Shown here one piece after another: positions 14,326 through 21,841 of a DNA stretch of 53,907 nt (positions are counted from its first letter, which is position 1; every line of letters starts with the position of its first letter). The stretch comes from a virus: IMG/VR virus record IMGVR_UViG_3300046713_000242, positions 1 through 53,907 of that record; one strand, written 5' to 3'. A program made the position numbers and the translations under genes. A model generated the notes under the pieces. That model was given only the letters and a program-made list of their open reading frames with translations. It did no database searches and was not told the DNA's origin.

Positions 14326-15420
14326 TCAGCCGTCCTGAGCGAGCGGGTCAATCCGACGCAGAGGCGGGTAAGCCGGGCGCGCGGGCTTCTCGGGCGCTTC
14401 CATCCTCGGGACCGTGACGACACGCTCACCGTTCTCGATCTGGGGAAGCACGGGGTCTGGTAGCCGCATGGTGGCGCCGTTACCAAGCGCCTGCGCCGTC
14501 TCGGCAGCTTCGAGCGCGGCGTGCGCGTCGTCTTCTTCCTCTTCGGCGTCCCCAAGCTGCTTGGCGAGCTCGGCCACGGTGGCGGCGTCCGGCTCGAGCA
14601 CGGCCACGCCCTCAGCGTCGATCGCCTGCTGCGCGCGGGGCGCTTCCTCAGGCCAGCAGCCGTGGTCGGCGTAGAAATCGAGGTCTTCGTTCGAGCGCTC
14701 GTCCATGTCGCGCTCGAAGGGCACTTCTGGAATGGCGGTTTCGGTCACGGTCGCGGTGGTGCTCGAGCCGTCTGGGAGCTGCTTGGTGACGCTGACCTGG
14801 CGGGTCCGCGCGTCGTACTGGGCGGGTACGTCGAGGGCCGAGAAACGCTCGTGCAGGTCCGGCACGGGCTCGTTTCGCTCGGCTGCCTTGTGCACGTAGT
14901 CGGCGAGCAGCGTGCGATCGGCGCGATGCGCGCGGGTCCGCGCGTAGTCCCGCTCGACGCTGGCGAGCAGCTGCAGGGCCACCTTGGGGTCTTTCTGGGC
15001 GTGCTCAAGCAGGAGCTCACGCAGCTTGACCACGTATTCGCTGGCGGCGCGGTCCCACTCGATGGCCAGGTGTCGGGTGAGCTTTCGCCAGGGCGCGACC
15101 GAATCGCCGCGGCGGTGCTTAGCGTGCGCAGCGAGAGCGCGGCCATCCACGAGCCAGGCCTGAGCTGCGATCGGGTCGAGGCCTGCGAGCTCGGCGGCGT
15201 CAGCGAGCGGCAGCAGCGCGCGCCTTCCGCGTAGGAGTGCATCCACCGCGGGCTTGGTGATCCGCGTGCATAGGAACTCGCGGCTTCCGTGCTCGTACTT
15301 CGGGAGCTTTCGCTTGGTCTTCTTGTACGGGGCGGGCACCGGCTCGAAGTCGGGCTGTGGTTTGGGCACAGGTAGGCTGGGCCTGCCCCGTCGGGCGGAT
15401 GGCGTCGGTTTGCGGCTCAC
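14326..15420 (-). CDS. Probable terminase small subunit
   Basis: 364 residues from GTG 15420 (AAGGA upstream). A basic Pro-rich N-terminus (1-45); a HTH-like segment at about 72-95 (LADAAELAGLDPIAAQAWL); then APWRKLTRHLAIEWDRAASE and helices ending in VALQLLASVERDYARTR (147-163). The pattern HTH, W-R-K-L, long helix, A-x-x-L-L-x-x-x-E-R-D-Y is that of phage small terminases. The C-terminal third is acidic (EEEEDD). It is longer than typical (about 150-200 aa) and not next to terL, so the call is tentative. Confidence 0.55.
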   Translation of the reverse strand: MSRKPTPSARRGRPSLPVPKPQPDFEPVPAPYKKTKRKLPKYEHGSREFLCTRITKPAVDALLRGRRALLPLADAAELAGLDPIAAQAWLVDGRALAAHAKHRRGDSVAPWRKLTRHLAIEWDRAASEYVVKLRELLLEHAQKDPKVALQLLASVERDYARTRAHRADRTLLADYVHKAAERNEPVPDLHERFSALDVPAQYDARTRQVSVTKQLPDGSSTTATVTETAIPEVPFERDMDERSNEDLDFYADHGCWPEEAPRAQQAIDAEGVAVLEPDAATVAELAKQLGDAEEEEDDAHAALEAAETAQALGNGATMRLPDPVLPQIENGERVVTVPRMEAPEKPARPAYPPLRRIDPLAQDG

Positions 15421-15775
15421 CCTGTGTCCTTTTCAGGTCGTGCCGGGAGGGTTTTTTCAGGGTGGCTTCGCGCGATTGAAACGCCCCTGAAGGCGGATCA
15501 AAGCGCAAATCCCAAAGGAGATCCACCACGTCAACGCCCAGAGCGCGCGCGATACGAGCGATCTGGGGCAAAAACACCTTTTGCCTACCTTGCTCGAAGC
15601 TGCTGATCCGGCTGAGGTGCAGGCCCGTGCGACGTGCGAGCTCGCCGCGTGAGACCTCAGCCTCAATGCGCAGCATGCGTGCGCGTGCGCCTGCGTAGCG
15701 GTGCGCTTCGGAGGGGGGGACGAAGCGCACCGCCGGCTTGAAGTAGTCCTCTACGATTTCTGGAAGTCGGCGCAC
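15200..15775 (-). CDS. XRE-family HTH regulator overlapping the terS-like gene
   Basis: 191 residues from GTG 15775 if read to the first stop. Residues about 32-90 form an XRE helix-turn-helix (VSRGELARRTGLHLSRISSF, EQGRQKVFLP, then IARALGVDVVDLLW). The last 73 residues overlap the N-terminus of 14326-15420 in another frame by 221 bp and look low-complexity. A transcription regulator of the lysis-lysogeny or early-late type is likely; its operator is unknown, and the TTGCGCAA sites are one candidate. Confidence 0.75.
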   Translation of the reverse strand: MRRLPEIVEDYFKPAVRFVPPSEAHRYAGARARMLRIEAEVSRGELARRTGLHLSRISSFEQGRQKVFLPQIARIARALGVDVVDLLWDLRFDPPSGAFQSREATLKKPSRHDLKRTQGEPQTDAIRPTGQAQPTCAQTTARLRAGARPVQEDQAKAPEVRARKPRVPMHADHQARGGCTPTRKARAAAAR

Positions 15776-15810
15776 ACACGACCTGGTGGGTTTGGGGGGG
15801 GTCGAGCGCG

Positions 15811-16443
15811 TCAGGCGTCGGTGCGGTTTCCGGTGCGCGCGTTCGCCTCGCGCTGGGCGCGCAGCTCGAGCTCGCGCCTGACGGCTTCGAGCGGGCAGTG
15901 CGGGTCGTCGCAGGTGTGCTCGAGAATGAGGTGGGCGTTGTCTGGGTCAGCACCGGCGACCAGGCGCGCGACGGTCACCTGCCGGTCGTAGGGCAGCCCA
16001 TCCAAGCCGCCGGCAGCCAGGGTGCGGCGCTCTTCGTCGGTCAGGGCAGGCTCACCCCCTTTGACGAGGAGGTCGTTCACCTTTCGGAGATCCGCCAGGG
16101 ACTCGAAACGGCGGCGCGCAAAGCCTCCTATCGACTCCATCAGCGCCACGACCTGAGCTGGCTTGGCGTCTGGAACGGACTCAACGACAAGATCGGTCAC
16201 GGCGTCGCCCAGCGCCCGAGCAAAAACGGCCATACCGGCCACGGTGATGCGCTTGGCTTCCGCGGTGCTGGCCGCGCCTTCGACATCAGCGCGCATTTCG
16301 GCCAGAGCCGTCTCGAGCCTCTTGAGGGTGCCTGCGAAGACGCCCGGGATGTGGTCCGGGTAGTAGCGCGCGATATCGTCGTAGATGCTCTCTTTCATTG
16401 AGCTTTTCATTTGTTCGTACAGGCTGGGCGGGGGCGTGCTCAT
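15811..16443 (-). CDS. Hypothetical helical protein
   Basis: 210 residues, nearly all helix, with a charged N-terminal amphipathic segment (SLYEQMKSSMKESIYDDIAR), a long middle helix (GTLKRLETALAEMRADVEGA) and a C-terminal CDDPHCPLEAVRRELEL containing a C-x4-C. Two bp separate its start from the preceding stop. Possibly a scaffolding- or regulator-type protein; not recognised. Confidence 0.55.
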   Translation of the reverse strand: MSTPPPSLYEQMKSSMKESIYDDIARYYPDHIPGVFAGTLKRLETALAEMRADVEGAASTAEAKRITVAGMAVFARALGDAVTDLVVESVPDAKPAQVVALMESIGGFARRRFESLADLRKVNDLLVKGGEPALTDEERRTLAAGGLDGLPYDRQVTVARLVAGADPDNAHLILEHTCDDPHCPLEAVRRELELRAQREANARTGNRTDA

Positions 16444-16445
16444 GA

Positions 16446-17102
16446 TTAGCGTTCCTTTTTGACCGGGACGTGGGGCGGGTTGTTGGTGAATCTGAGGGCG
16501 GGTTTGCCTTGGAAGTCGGGCAGGCGCACGACCGGGAGCGCGTGCCCCGCCAGGTTGACCCTGGCCGACTTGACGTCGAGATCGAGCGCTTCGAGCGCGT
16601 CGCGCGCGTAACGGGCGTGGAGGATGCGCTGCTGCCTGCTGGGGGGATGGTCTTCATGCAGCTGGCGCGAGAGCGCGGCCCAGAACGTCAGGTGTTTGAC
16701 GGGCAGGCGCTCATCGGCGCGGAAGCGGTCGACTTCGCGCCGCATCGGCCCATAGAACGCCTCGAACAGCTCGTTTTTCTTTAGCTTTGTATCGCTCCGT
16801 TTGGCGCGACGCGCCTGGGTGACGCGGTCCATTTGCTGGCGGAAGCGGATGCGGCAGCCGAGCGCGCCCCGCATGACCAGCAGGCGGCCGCAGTCGAAGC
16901 ACAGGGTTACCCACTCTTTGCCGAGGGAGCGGAAGGTGGTGTGCTCGGCGTTGGGCTTTTCGCAGAGCGAGCAGACGCCGCGAACGGCGGTGTAATCCTT
17001 CATTGAGACGAAGGTCCAAGGCCCTCGGGCGGCCATGTCGGCGAGCCCAGACGGCGCGGCGGTTTCGGGGGCGGCAGCGGGTCGAGCTTCGTGATCGGTC
17101 AT
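16446..17102 (-). CDS. Zinc-finger protein, unknown
   Basis: 218 residues from ATG 17102 (ATGA overlap). A disordered N-terminus, then GVCSLCEKPNAEHTTF and VTLCFDCGRLLVM (about 45-80), a treble-clef or zinc-ribbon pair. Basic helices follow (RFRQQMDRVTQARRAKRSDT), and a C-terminal domain has FWAALSRQLHEDHPPSRQQR. Nucleic-acid binding is likely; the role is unknown. Confidence 0.6.
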   Translation of the reverse strand: MTDHEARPAAAPETAAPSGLADMAARGPWTFVSMKDYTAVRGVCSLCEKPNAEHTTFRSLGKEWVTLCFDCGRLLVMRGALGCRIRFRQQMDRVTQARRAKRSDTKLKKNELFEAFYGPMRREVDRFRADERLPVKHLTFWAALSRQLHEDHPPSRQQRILHARYARDALEALDLDVKSARVNLAGHALPVVRLPDFQGKPALRFTNNPPHVPVKKER

Positions 17103-17308
17103 GGGGTTGTCTCGGGCAGGGCCAGGCGCTGGCGCGCGAGGGCGTTGAGGACGGCTTGCTTGAGGGCGGACGTGTAGAAGCGGCCGCAGTCGAGGCACTC
17201 GCTATCGAGCGCCATCATGGCGACGTAGCGGCGCCCAGAGCCCCCGCAGCAGGGGCAGGACTGCACCCAGCGGGTGGTAGCGACCATGGGGGTATAGAGG
17301 CCGGGCAT
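17099..17308 (-). CDS. Small zinc-ribbon protein
   Basis: 69 residues from ATG 17308 (TAATG overlap). CPCCGGSG near 18 and CLDCGRFY near 38 are two zinc knuckles, followed by a helix (SALKQAVLNALARQRLAL). It is tightly coupled to the larger zinc-finger gene downstream, which suggests they act together. Confidence 0.6.
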   Translation of the reverse strand: MPGLYTPMVATTRWVQSCPCCGGSGRRYVAMMALDSECLDCGRFYTSALKQAVLNALARQRLALPETTP

Positions 17309-17616
17309 TAGGCAATCTCCCGCAGCCAGGCGGCGACTCGGCGCGCGCGCTCGATGCTCTTCTCGGTATCCCTGACCAGGTCCGATCCGATGCTGAGCTG
17401 CCTACGCCGCACATCGGCGAGCCAGTTCTCTTCGCGGTCCGCGGACGCCTCCAGATCGGTGATGGCCGAGACCAGCGCGGCTGTATCAGGCTTTTTTGGG
17501 CGTTTGCGCTTGGTGGCGATGACGACCGTTAGGGGGGCATTGCGCACGCTGTCGAGCTCGCCGCCCGGCAGGCAGACGCGGTCGTGATCGGCGCCCTTCT
17601 CTGTTTTCTTGGCCAT
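17308..17616 (-). CDS. Basic helical protein
   Basis: 102 residues. A short basic N-terminus and a VVIATKRKRPKKPD basic patch, then a long helical region (TAALVSAITDLEASADREEN, RRRQLSIGSDLVRDTEKSIE) that may dimerise. Two bp from the preceding gene. Unknown, perhaps DNA-binding. Confidence 0.5.
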   Translation of the reverse strand: MAKKTEKGADHDRVCLPGGELDSVRNAPLTVVIATKRKRPKKPDTAALVSAITDLEASADREENWLADVRRRQLSIGSDLVRDTEKSIERARRVAAWLREIA

Positions 17617-17618
17617 GA

Positions 17619-17801
17619 TCAGGCGAACCAGGGGCCGGCGAGGCCGGCGCGCACGAGTGCCTGACGGTCCACGCCTTGCTCGAGCAGCGCGAAGAAGCAG
17701 TCGCGATCCCCGAACACGCCCGCGGTGTGCTTGTAGCGCTGCGCGTCCCAGAGCCTCTGCACGTCTTGCTTGGTGAGCGTCTTTTTGGGTGCGGTGCTCA
17801 T
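17619..17801 (-). CDS. Small protein, unknown
   Basis: 60 residues from ATG 17801 (ATGA overlap). LTKQDVQRLWDAQRYKHTAG and CFFALLEQGVDRQALVRAGL give a compact helical protein. No family recognised; a member of the operon started by repeat-cassette promoter 2. Confidence 0.5.
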   Translation of the reverse strand: MSTAPKKTLTKQDVQRLWDAQRYKHTAGVFGDRDCFFALLEQGVDRQALVRAGLAGPWFA

Positions 17802-17977
17802 GAGCGAACCTCCGTCGAGAGCGCCCAGATCCCCGAGGGCTCTTGGTCGGCCGAGGTGAAGACCTGCGCGAGCAGCGCCGAGACGGCGGCGAAGGTGTCG
17901 AAGCCGTGGGCGTGCGCCTCGACGGTGTGGAAAGGGTCCTGGGCCACCGCGGCGGCCAGCTGCGCGTCAGAGACCAT
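17798..17977 (-). CDS. Small protein, unknown
   Basis: 59 residues from ATG 17977 (TAATG overlap). Helical (SDAQLAAAVAQDPFHTVEAH, TFAAVSALLAQVF). Coupled on both sides. Unknown. Confidence 0.5.
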   Translation of the reverse strand: MVSDAQLAAAVAQDPFHTVEAHAHGFDTFAAVSALLAQVFTSADQEPSGIWALSTEVRS

Positions 17978-18147
17978 TATGCGGCCTCGCTTTCGAGCGA
18001 GAGACCGAGCTCGGCGCACAGGGCGAGGCCGAGGCGCTCGCTGAGCTCGAAGTCGATGGCCGTAGCCGTCTCTTTGTCCGTGTGAAAGGAAAGGCGCCAG
18101 TGATCCTTCAGCGCCTCGGTGCTCAGCTTGCTCAGTAGATTGCCCAT
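17977..18147 (-). CDS. First gene after repeat-cassette promoter 2
   Basis: 56 residues from ATG 18147, 7 nt from the end of the cassette at 18155-18228, whose leader provides GAGATGGGG. Amphipathic helices (LLSKLSTEALKDHWRL, ATAIDFELSERLGLALCAEL). A small early regulator or inhibitor is possible; function unknown. Confidence 0.55.
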   Translation of the reverse strand: MGNLLSKLSTEALKDHWRLSFHTDKETATAIDFELSERLGLALCAELGLSLESEAA

Positions 18148-18154
18148 GTCCCCG

Positions 18155-18228
18155 CCCCATCTCTGCCGCGCTTGGCGGCCCCGTAAGAACAATCATCAGC
18201 TATCCCAATACCGTTTGCAAACGGAATC
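18155..18228 (-). repeat. Promoter/leader cassette, copy 2 of 3 (identical to copy 1)
   Basis: 74 bp identical to 5196-5269. On the minus strand: the CCGTTTGCAAACGG palindrome, a 17-nt spacer to GATGAT, then the GCCGC-CAAGC-GCGGC leader hairpin and GAGATGGGG. It sits 5 bp after the stop of 18234-18572 and should start an operon running through 17977 towards 15811 and beyond. Confidence 0.75.
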
Positions 18229-18233
18229 GAACG

Positions 18234-18572
18234 TCAGTCGGTGCCCAGGTGGGATTGGCTGGTGATTTCGAGGTTCGGGACGATCAGCACTTCGACGCCG
18301 CACCGAAGTACGACCGTGTAGCGGCGGCGCGAGTCTGTAATCGAGGTGATGCGCAGCGCCTTACGCTTCACGAGCTCGGTGAGCAGCCCAAAGACCGCTT
18401 CCACGGCTTCGCGCTTCTCGCCCGGGTAGAGGCTGGGCACGGCGTTGACGTAGCAGAGAATGCCCAGCGGGCGGGCGCTTGGCGGAATGGCTCGCGTCAC
18501 GTTGACGACAGCGCTCAGGTCGACGCGCAGCTGTTCGAACTGCCGGCGCTCTTCGGGGTTTTGGCCGATCAT
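18234..18572 (-). CDS. Hypothetical protein downstream of the RusA-like gene
   Basis: 112 residues from ATG 18572 (ATGA overlap). A helical N-terminus (NPEERRQFEQLRVDLSAVVN), then alternating strands and helices (GILCYVNAVPSLYPGEKREA, RYTVVLRCGVEVLIVPNLEI). It looks like an alpha/beta fold. Unknown function; last gene before cassette copy 2. Confidence 0.5.
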   Translation of the reverse strand: MIGQNPEERRQFEQLRVDLSAVVNVTRAIPPSARPLGILCYVNAVPSLYPGEKREAVEAVFGLLTELVKRKALRITSITDSRRRYTVVLRCGVEVLIVPNLEITSQSHLGTD

Positions 18573-19024
18573 GGGGCGATCCGAAGCGCGAGTGCGCGCG
18601 GGCGTTCCCACACGTTGGCATCGAAGATCAGCACCACGCCGCATTCGCGCGCGCCTGCCGGCGTGCCTACGGTGTGGTGGTGGCGCGTGTCGTCGATCGC
18701 AGCCCAGCCATCGTTGCGCATCACCTTCATTTTCACGAGCGCATCAAGGCTCATCTTTGACGCGACGAACTCTGCGCCGTCTTTGTCGCGGCGCTTGTCC
18801 GGATGGTAGTGGACGAAGGTGATCGCCAGCGCGAGCGGCAGCGGCGCAAAGCCTTGTTGCAGCGCCAGCCAGCCGATCTTGTGCGTCCATTCTTTCTTGG
18901 CGTCGGCGAAGCCATCGATGCGCTTGCCGTTGGCCTTCGTGAAGCCGCGCGCCTTCTGGTCGATCAGGTCGTTGATCGTCGGCATGATGCCGGGCACCCA
19001 GAGCGCCTTGGGTAGCGCACTCAT
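18569..19024 (-). CDS. RusA-like Holliday junction resolvase (diverged)
   Basis: 151 residues. The order fits RusA: a beta strand (LPLALAITFVHYHP), a basic loop with the acidic pair (KRRDKDGAEF, about 77-86), a helix with LDAL (about 94), KVMRNDGWAAIDD (about 100-112), then a final strand (CGVVLIFDANVW). RusA dimers resolve four-way junctions with acidic residues at these places. The usual D-x-D-N is D-K-D-G here, so activity is not certain. It would act with the ERF/RecE genes. Confidence 0.6.
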   Translation of the reverse strand: MSALPKALWVPGIMPTINDLIDQKARGFTKANGKRIDGFADAKKEWTHKIGWLALQQGFAPLPLALAITFVHYHPDKRRDKDGAEFVASKMSLDALVKMKVMRNDGWAAIDDTRHHHTVGTPAGARECGVVLIFDANVWERPRALALRIAP

Positions 19025-19203
19025 GCCTTACGCCTAGGCAGAAAACGAGTGCACAGGCTGTCGGTGAAGTTGGCAAAAAGCAGCGTGCAATAAGCGTATT
19101 TCCACCAATCTTTGTCGAAAAACAAGCACGCCACGCCGATGCCCAGGGCGACGGCGCCGCTGATCAAGCCAATCCAAAAGAGCAATGCCTTACCGATCGT
19201 CAT
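19021..19203 (-). CDS. Small membrane protein
   Basis: 60 residues from ATG 19203 (ATGA overlap). One clear transmembrane helix (ALLFWIGLISGAVALGIGVACLFF written in two blocks: residues 6-16 and 17-29), then a WWKYAYCTLLFANF segment that may be a second. Small size and two hydrophobic segments would suit an accessory lysis or superinfection protein. Not recognised. Confidence 0.5.
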   Translation of the reverse strand: MTIGKALLFWIGLISGAVALGIGVACLFFDKDWWKYAYCTLLFANFTDSLCTRFLPRRKA

Positions 19204-19514
19204 TGTTCCTCAAGCAGCTTCGCGCGACGGCGGAAGCGCTCGGCGGTGGTGTGCTGGCCGTGGGCGTGTGCGAGCTCGGCCGCCTCGTGCAGAAGCGCGC
19301 TGGTCAGCACCTCTTCGCCGATCGACTGCTCAGCGAAGTGCAGATCCATCAGGTTTGCCGAGACCGTGAGCGCCTCGATCTCAGCGCGGTCGAAGTTGCG
19401 CGAGCTCGGCGCATCGTTTCCCACGCGGTGCGTGAGGTTGGCAATGCGCCGCTGCAGCGTCTGCAAGTGCTTGCGGGAGGGTTTGATCAGGTCGTCTTCG
19501 GCTCTGGTGTTCAT
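19200..19514 (-). CDS. Hypothetical helical protein
   Basis: 104 residues from ATG 19514. Strongly charged helices (PSRKHLQTLQRRIANLTHRV, SRNFDRAEIEALTVSANLMD), then HEAAELAHAHGQHTTAERFR. It looks like a helical bundle; unknown role, coupled on both sides. Confidence 0.5.
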   Translation of the reverse strand: MNTRAEDDLIKPSRKHLQTLQRRIANLTHRVGNDAPSSRNFDRAEIEALTVSANLMDLHFAEQSIGEEVLTSALLHEAAELAHAHGQHTTAERFRRRAKLLEEQ

Positions 19515-19741
19515 GAGGGGGAGTCTATCCGTAGCCTTTGGTGCTGGTAGAGCGGATGCGGAAGCATCTTCACGCACCCGGTGCCGCTGTCTACGGCGCA
19601 ATAATCCGCGGTGAAGACCGGGCGGCCGCCGGCGATGGCCACAATGCGACCGAGCAGCTGGCCGGTGTGCGTGCGCGGCGCGCGCGGGTCGCGCTTGAGC
19701 GCGCGCCTGCACATGCGATCTCTTTGTTTGAAGCTCATCAT
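19511..19741 (-). CDS. Small protein sharing the FTADY/AVDG module of the tail-fibre genes
   Basis: 76 residues from ATG 19741 (ATGA overlap). A basic N-terminus (QRDRMCRRALKRDPRAPR) precedes GGRPVFTADYCAVDSGTGCV, which matches GRPLFTASYYSVDGVSGKV and PVFVADYYAVDGITGKV at the left edge of the window. Why an early gene shares this module with structural genes is unclear. No catalytic residues are visible. Confidence 0.5.
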   Translation of the reverse strand: MMSFKQRDRMCRRALKRDPRAPRTHTGQLLGRIVAIAGGRPVFTADYCAVDSGTGCVKMLPHPLYQHQRLRIDSPS

Positions 19742-20238
19742 TTTGATCGGACCTTTCCAAAGCTGTTTTTGGTCGTGCCGCAGTCCACCAGCTGAAACCA
19801 GCGCGGGCGCGAATCGGCGATGCCGTGCCAGTGCAGCGAGTCCGGGCATGGGTCCATCACGCGGCCGCGGATCCAGTCCTCGACGTAGGCGCGCGCCGCG
19901 GCGACCTGGCGACCGCGCGCGCTCGCATCACCCGGCGTCAGCACGCGGATCGAGCGCGGGCGTGCGGCATCGCTTTTGAGCGTGGCGCTGTAGCTCATGA
20001 TCCGGCTCGGCGTGTCGCCGTAGCGATCGAGCCTGTGCTGCAACGTCCAGAGGATGGCGGCCCAGTCATAGACCGAGCGATCGGCCTCAGCGACCAGCAC
20101 GCGCGACAGTACGTCTTCATGGCCGCGCCAGGCGCCCGACGGGTGCACGAAGGCCTGCGCCTGGGAGACTGCGGCCAGGAAAGCCACCGACATGGCGAGC
20201 ACGAACAGGCTCAGAAAAAACGCGGTTTTGACTCTCAT
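19738..20238 (-). CDS. Exported SleB/transglycosylase-like hydrolase, possible endolysin
   Basis: 166 residues. Residues 1-29 are a signal peptide or SAR-type sequence (basic start, about 20 hydrophobic residues, AQA just before F30). SRVLVAEADRSVYDWAAILW with E51 looks like the opening of SleB/cell-wall-hydrolase domains, and MDPCPDSLHWHG (128-139) resembles their later conserved loop. It could degrade peptidoglycan after export. The match is by eye only. The next genes upstream include a one-helix membrane protein, so this may be a second lysis locus. Confidence 0.45.
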   Translation of the reverse strand: MRVKTAFFLSLFVLAMSVAFLAAVSQAQAFVHPSGAWRGHEDVLSRVLVAEADRSVYDWAAILWTLQHRLDRYGDTPSRIMSYSATLKSDAARPRSIRVLTPGDASARGRQVAAARAYVEDWIRGRVMDPCPDSLHWHGIADSRPRWFQLVDCGTTKNSFGKVRSK

Positions 20239-20540
20239 GGTGTCTTTCCTTTCTCGAGCGCAAACGTGATCGCTTCATCGAGCATTTCGTGGTCGACGCC
20301 TTCACCTTGCTGCAGCCCGCGGCGCAGGTTGCCCACGCCGCGGCTGTAGCTCTCGAGCATCAGCGTCCAGAGGATCTCGCAATCCGCGTTGAAGGCGTCC
20401 TCGGTCGAGGTAGGAATGCGCGCGTGGATGCCGCGCACGTAGCGCTCGAGCGTCACGCGCAGCGGGGCGAGCCGCTTGAACACGGCGCGCTCTTCGGCGC
20501 TGATCCCGGTGTGCGGGGTTTGCTGCTGGCGAAAACTCAT
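20235..20540 (-). CDS. Hypothetical helical protein
   Basis: 101 residues from ATG 20540 (ATGA overlap). SAEERAVFKRLAPLRVTLER, AFNADCEILWTLMLESYSRG and LDEAITFALEKG give a helical protein without obvious motif. Coupled between the hydrolase-like and the membrane-anchored gene. Unknown. Confidence 0.5.
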   Translation of the reverse strand: MSFRQQQTPHTGISAEERAVFKRLAPLRVTLERYVRGIHARIPTSTEDAFNADCEILWTLMLESYSRGVGNLRRGLQQGEGVDHEMLDEAITFALEKGKTP

Positions 20541-20815
20541 GATTCGATCCCTTCCCCTGTGCGGCAGTCGCTCGCCTTCTTGCGCGCGGCCGCGGCGCGT
20601 GAGCGACAGATCGCGGCGTCTTCTGTCCTGCCCCAAGCTTCCCAGCGCCGCGCCTGATCTTCCCAGCCACGCGCCGTGGCGTCGTAGCGCGGTGCGAGCT
20701 TTTGCATGTGCTCGCGGTCGAGCTTGCGGATCCAGCGGCCGCAGAACACGGCGAAGATGGACACGGCGCACATCCCCGCACCGATGCAGGTCAGCACCGT
20801 TTGAACCCGGCTCAA
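20537..20815 (-). CDS. Single-pass membrane protein, spanin-like layout
   Basis: 92 residues from TTG 20815, which overlaps the preceding stop (TTGA). A hydrophobic helix near the N-terminus (TVLTCIGAGMCAVSIFAVF) is followed by a charged helix (RKLDREHMQKLAPRYDATAR, then Arg/Ala-rich). One N-terminal membrane helix plus a soluble helix is the i-spanin plan; its place two genes upstream of the hydrolase-like gene fits. The family is not established. Confidence 0.45.
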   Translation of the reverse strand: MSRVQTVLTCIGAGMCAVSIFAVFCGRWIRKLDREHMQKLAPRYDATARGWEDQARRWEAWGRTEDAAICRSRAAAARKKASDCRTGEGIES

Positions 20816-21108
20816 TTTGCCCACACTTTCACGGCGTAGCCCTTGATCTCGGTATCGAGCGCGCTCGACACCCTCCACCACGCCCAGAAGTGCACGAGCC
20901 CGACGCCGAGCCACGCGATGCGGCGCAGCCCCACCAGCACCACGATCGTCGGCTTCTGCCCTTCGTCGTGGATCGCAACGGTGGCGCTGGTGAACGCGCG
21001 CCAAGGCACCTTCACGGTCGAAGCCTTGCTCGCCACGTAGAGCTCGAACGCGCGCGTATTGGCGGCCTGTACGAGGCGCTCTTCAGGCCGTAGACGGCCA
21101 TGGATCAC
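20812..21108 (-). CDS. Hypothetical protein with a membrane-like segment
   Basis: 98 residues from GTG 21108 (GTGA overlap); in-frame ATGs at 21129 and 21156 are alternatives. Beta-rich N-terminus (ANTRAFELYVASKASTVKV, SATVAIHDEGQKPTIVVLVG), then WLGVGLVHFWAWWRV, a possible membrane or interfacial helix. Unknown function. Confidence 0.45.
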   Translation of the reverse strand: MIHGRLRPEERLVQAANTRAFELYVASKASTVKVPWRAFTSATVAIHDEGQKPTIVVLVGLRRIAWLGVGLVHFWAWWRVSSALDTEIKGYAVKVWAN

Positions 21109-21575
21109 TTTTGTCGACTTTCGATCCATGCCTGCGCGCTCTTCGCTGTGATCCATTCACGGTGCTTTCCGGTGGGGTCTTCGCAGACCAAGCTACCCGC
21201 CTCGATGTGGTTACGCAGCGTGCGCTGCGACGAACTCGTCAGAGCCGCGAGAAAGCTCTGGTGCACACGCAGCCCGAGCGCGATGCGCACGCGGGCACAC
21301 GCAGCCTGCAAGAGCAGCCCGAGGGGGCTGTCGGGGAAGTCGGACGGGTCGAACGCCCCCCACTGGCGCGGCGTGGCTGCCGGCGCGCGCAGCCAGTACT
21401 CGAGCGCGCGCTTCACGTCGTTCTCGGCGCCGCTCGCCGTGTAGGTCGCATAATCGTACACGACGCCGATCGCACGCACGTGCAGGGGGAGCCCACAGAG
21501 AACGCGCGCTTGCGTGATGTAATCGGCGCGCGAGTAGTCGCCGATCCGTGGCTCGATTCGAGGAATTCCGCCCAT
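21105..21575 (-). CDS. Putative DNA-binding protein
   Basis: 156 residues from ATG 21575. The N-terminal half is mixed (YITQARVLCGLPLHVRAIGV). The C-terminal 50 residues, SFLAALTSSSQRTLRNHIEA then GSLVCEDPTGKHREWITAKS, resemble a MerR/excisionase-type winged helix with its wing. It may be a regulator or excisionase-like protein; no integrase is seen in this window. Call by eye. Confidence 0.45.
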   Translation of the reverse strand: MGGIPRIEPRIGDYSRADYITQARVLCGLPLHVRAIGVVYDYATYTASGAENDVKRALEYWLRAPAATPRQWGAFDPSDFPDSPLGLLLQAACARVRIALGLRVHQSFLAALTSSSQRTLRNHIEAGSLVCEDPTGKHREWITAKSAQAWIESRQK

Positions 21576-21577
21576 TT

Positions 21578-21841
21578 TTACTGCTCTCGTTCTTGATCCG
21601 GGTCGTAACCCGGAACCTGCGCGCGCTTCATGAGCTCGCTGTTTACTGCCCACATGCAAAAGTCGCTGTCGATGTTCGGCCGCCGGCGTCCTTTGAGCCC
21701 GTACGCCTGAAGCGTGCCGCCAACGTAAATCGCGTAACCGTCGTTGCCGTGCACGCGGTGCGTCACTCTTACGGTGACGTAGGGGTATTTGACGTGCGGC
21801 GCGTGCTCGACGTCGAGCACCTGCCAGTCATCGTCGGTCAT
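21578..21841 (-). CDS. Small hypothetical protein
   Basis: 87 residues from ATG 21841 (ATGA overlap). Beta strands dominate (YPYVTVRVTHRVHGNDGYAI) and a DFCMWAVNSELMKR helix closes the domain. Second gene of the operon started by cassette copy 3. Unknown. Confidence 0.5.
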   Translation of the reverse strand: MTDDDWQVLDVEHAPHVKYPYVTVRVTHRVHGNDGYAIYVGGTLQAYGLKGRRRPNIDSDFCMWAVNSELMKRAQVPGYDPDQEREQ

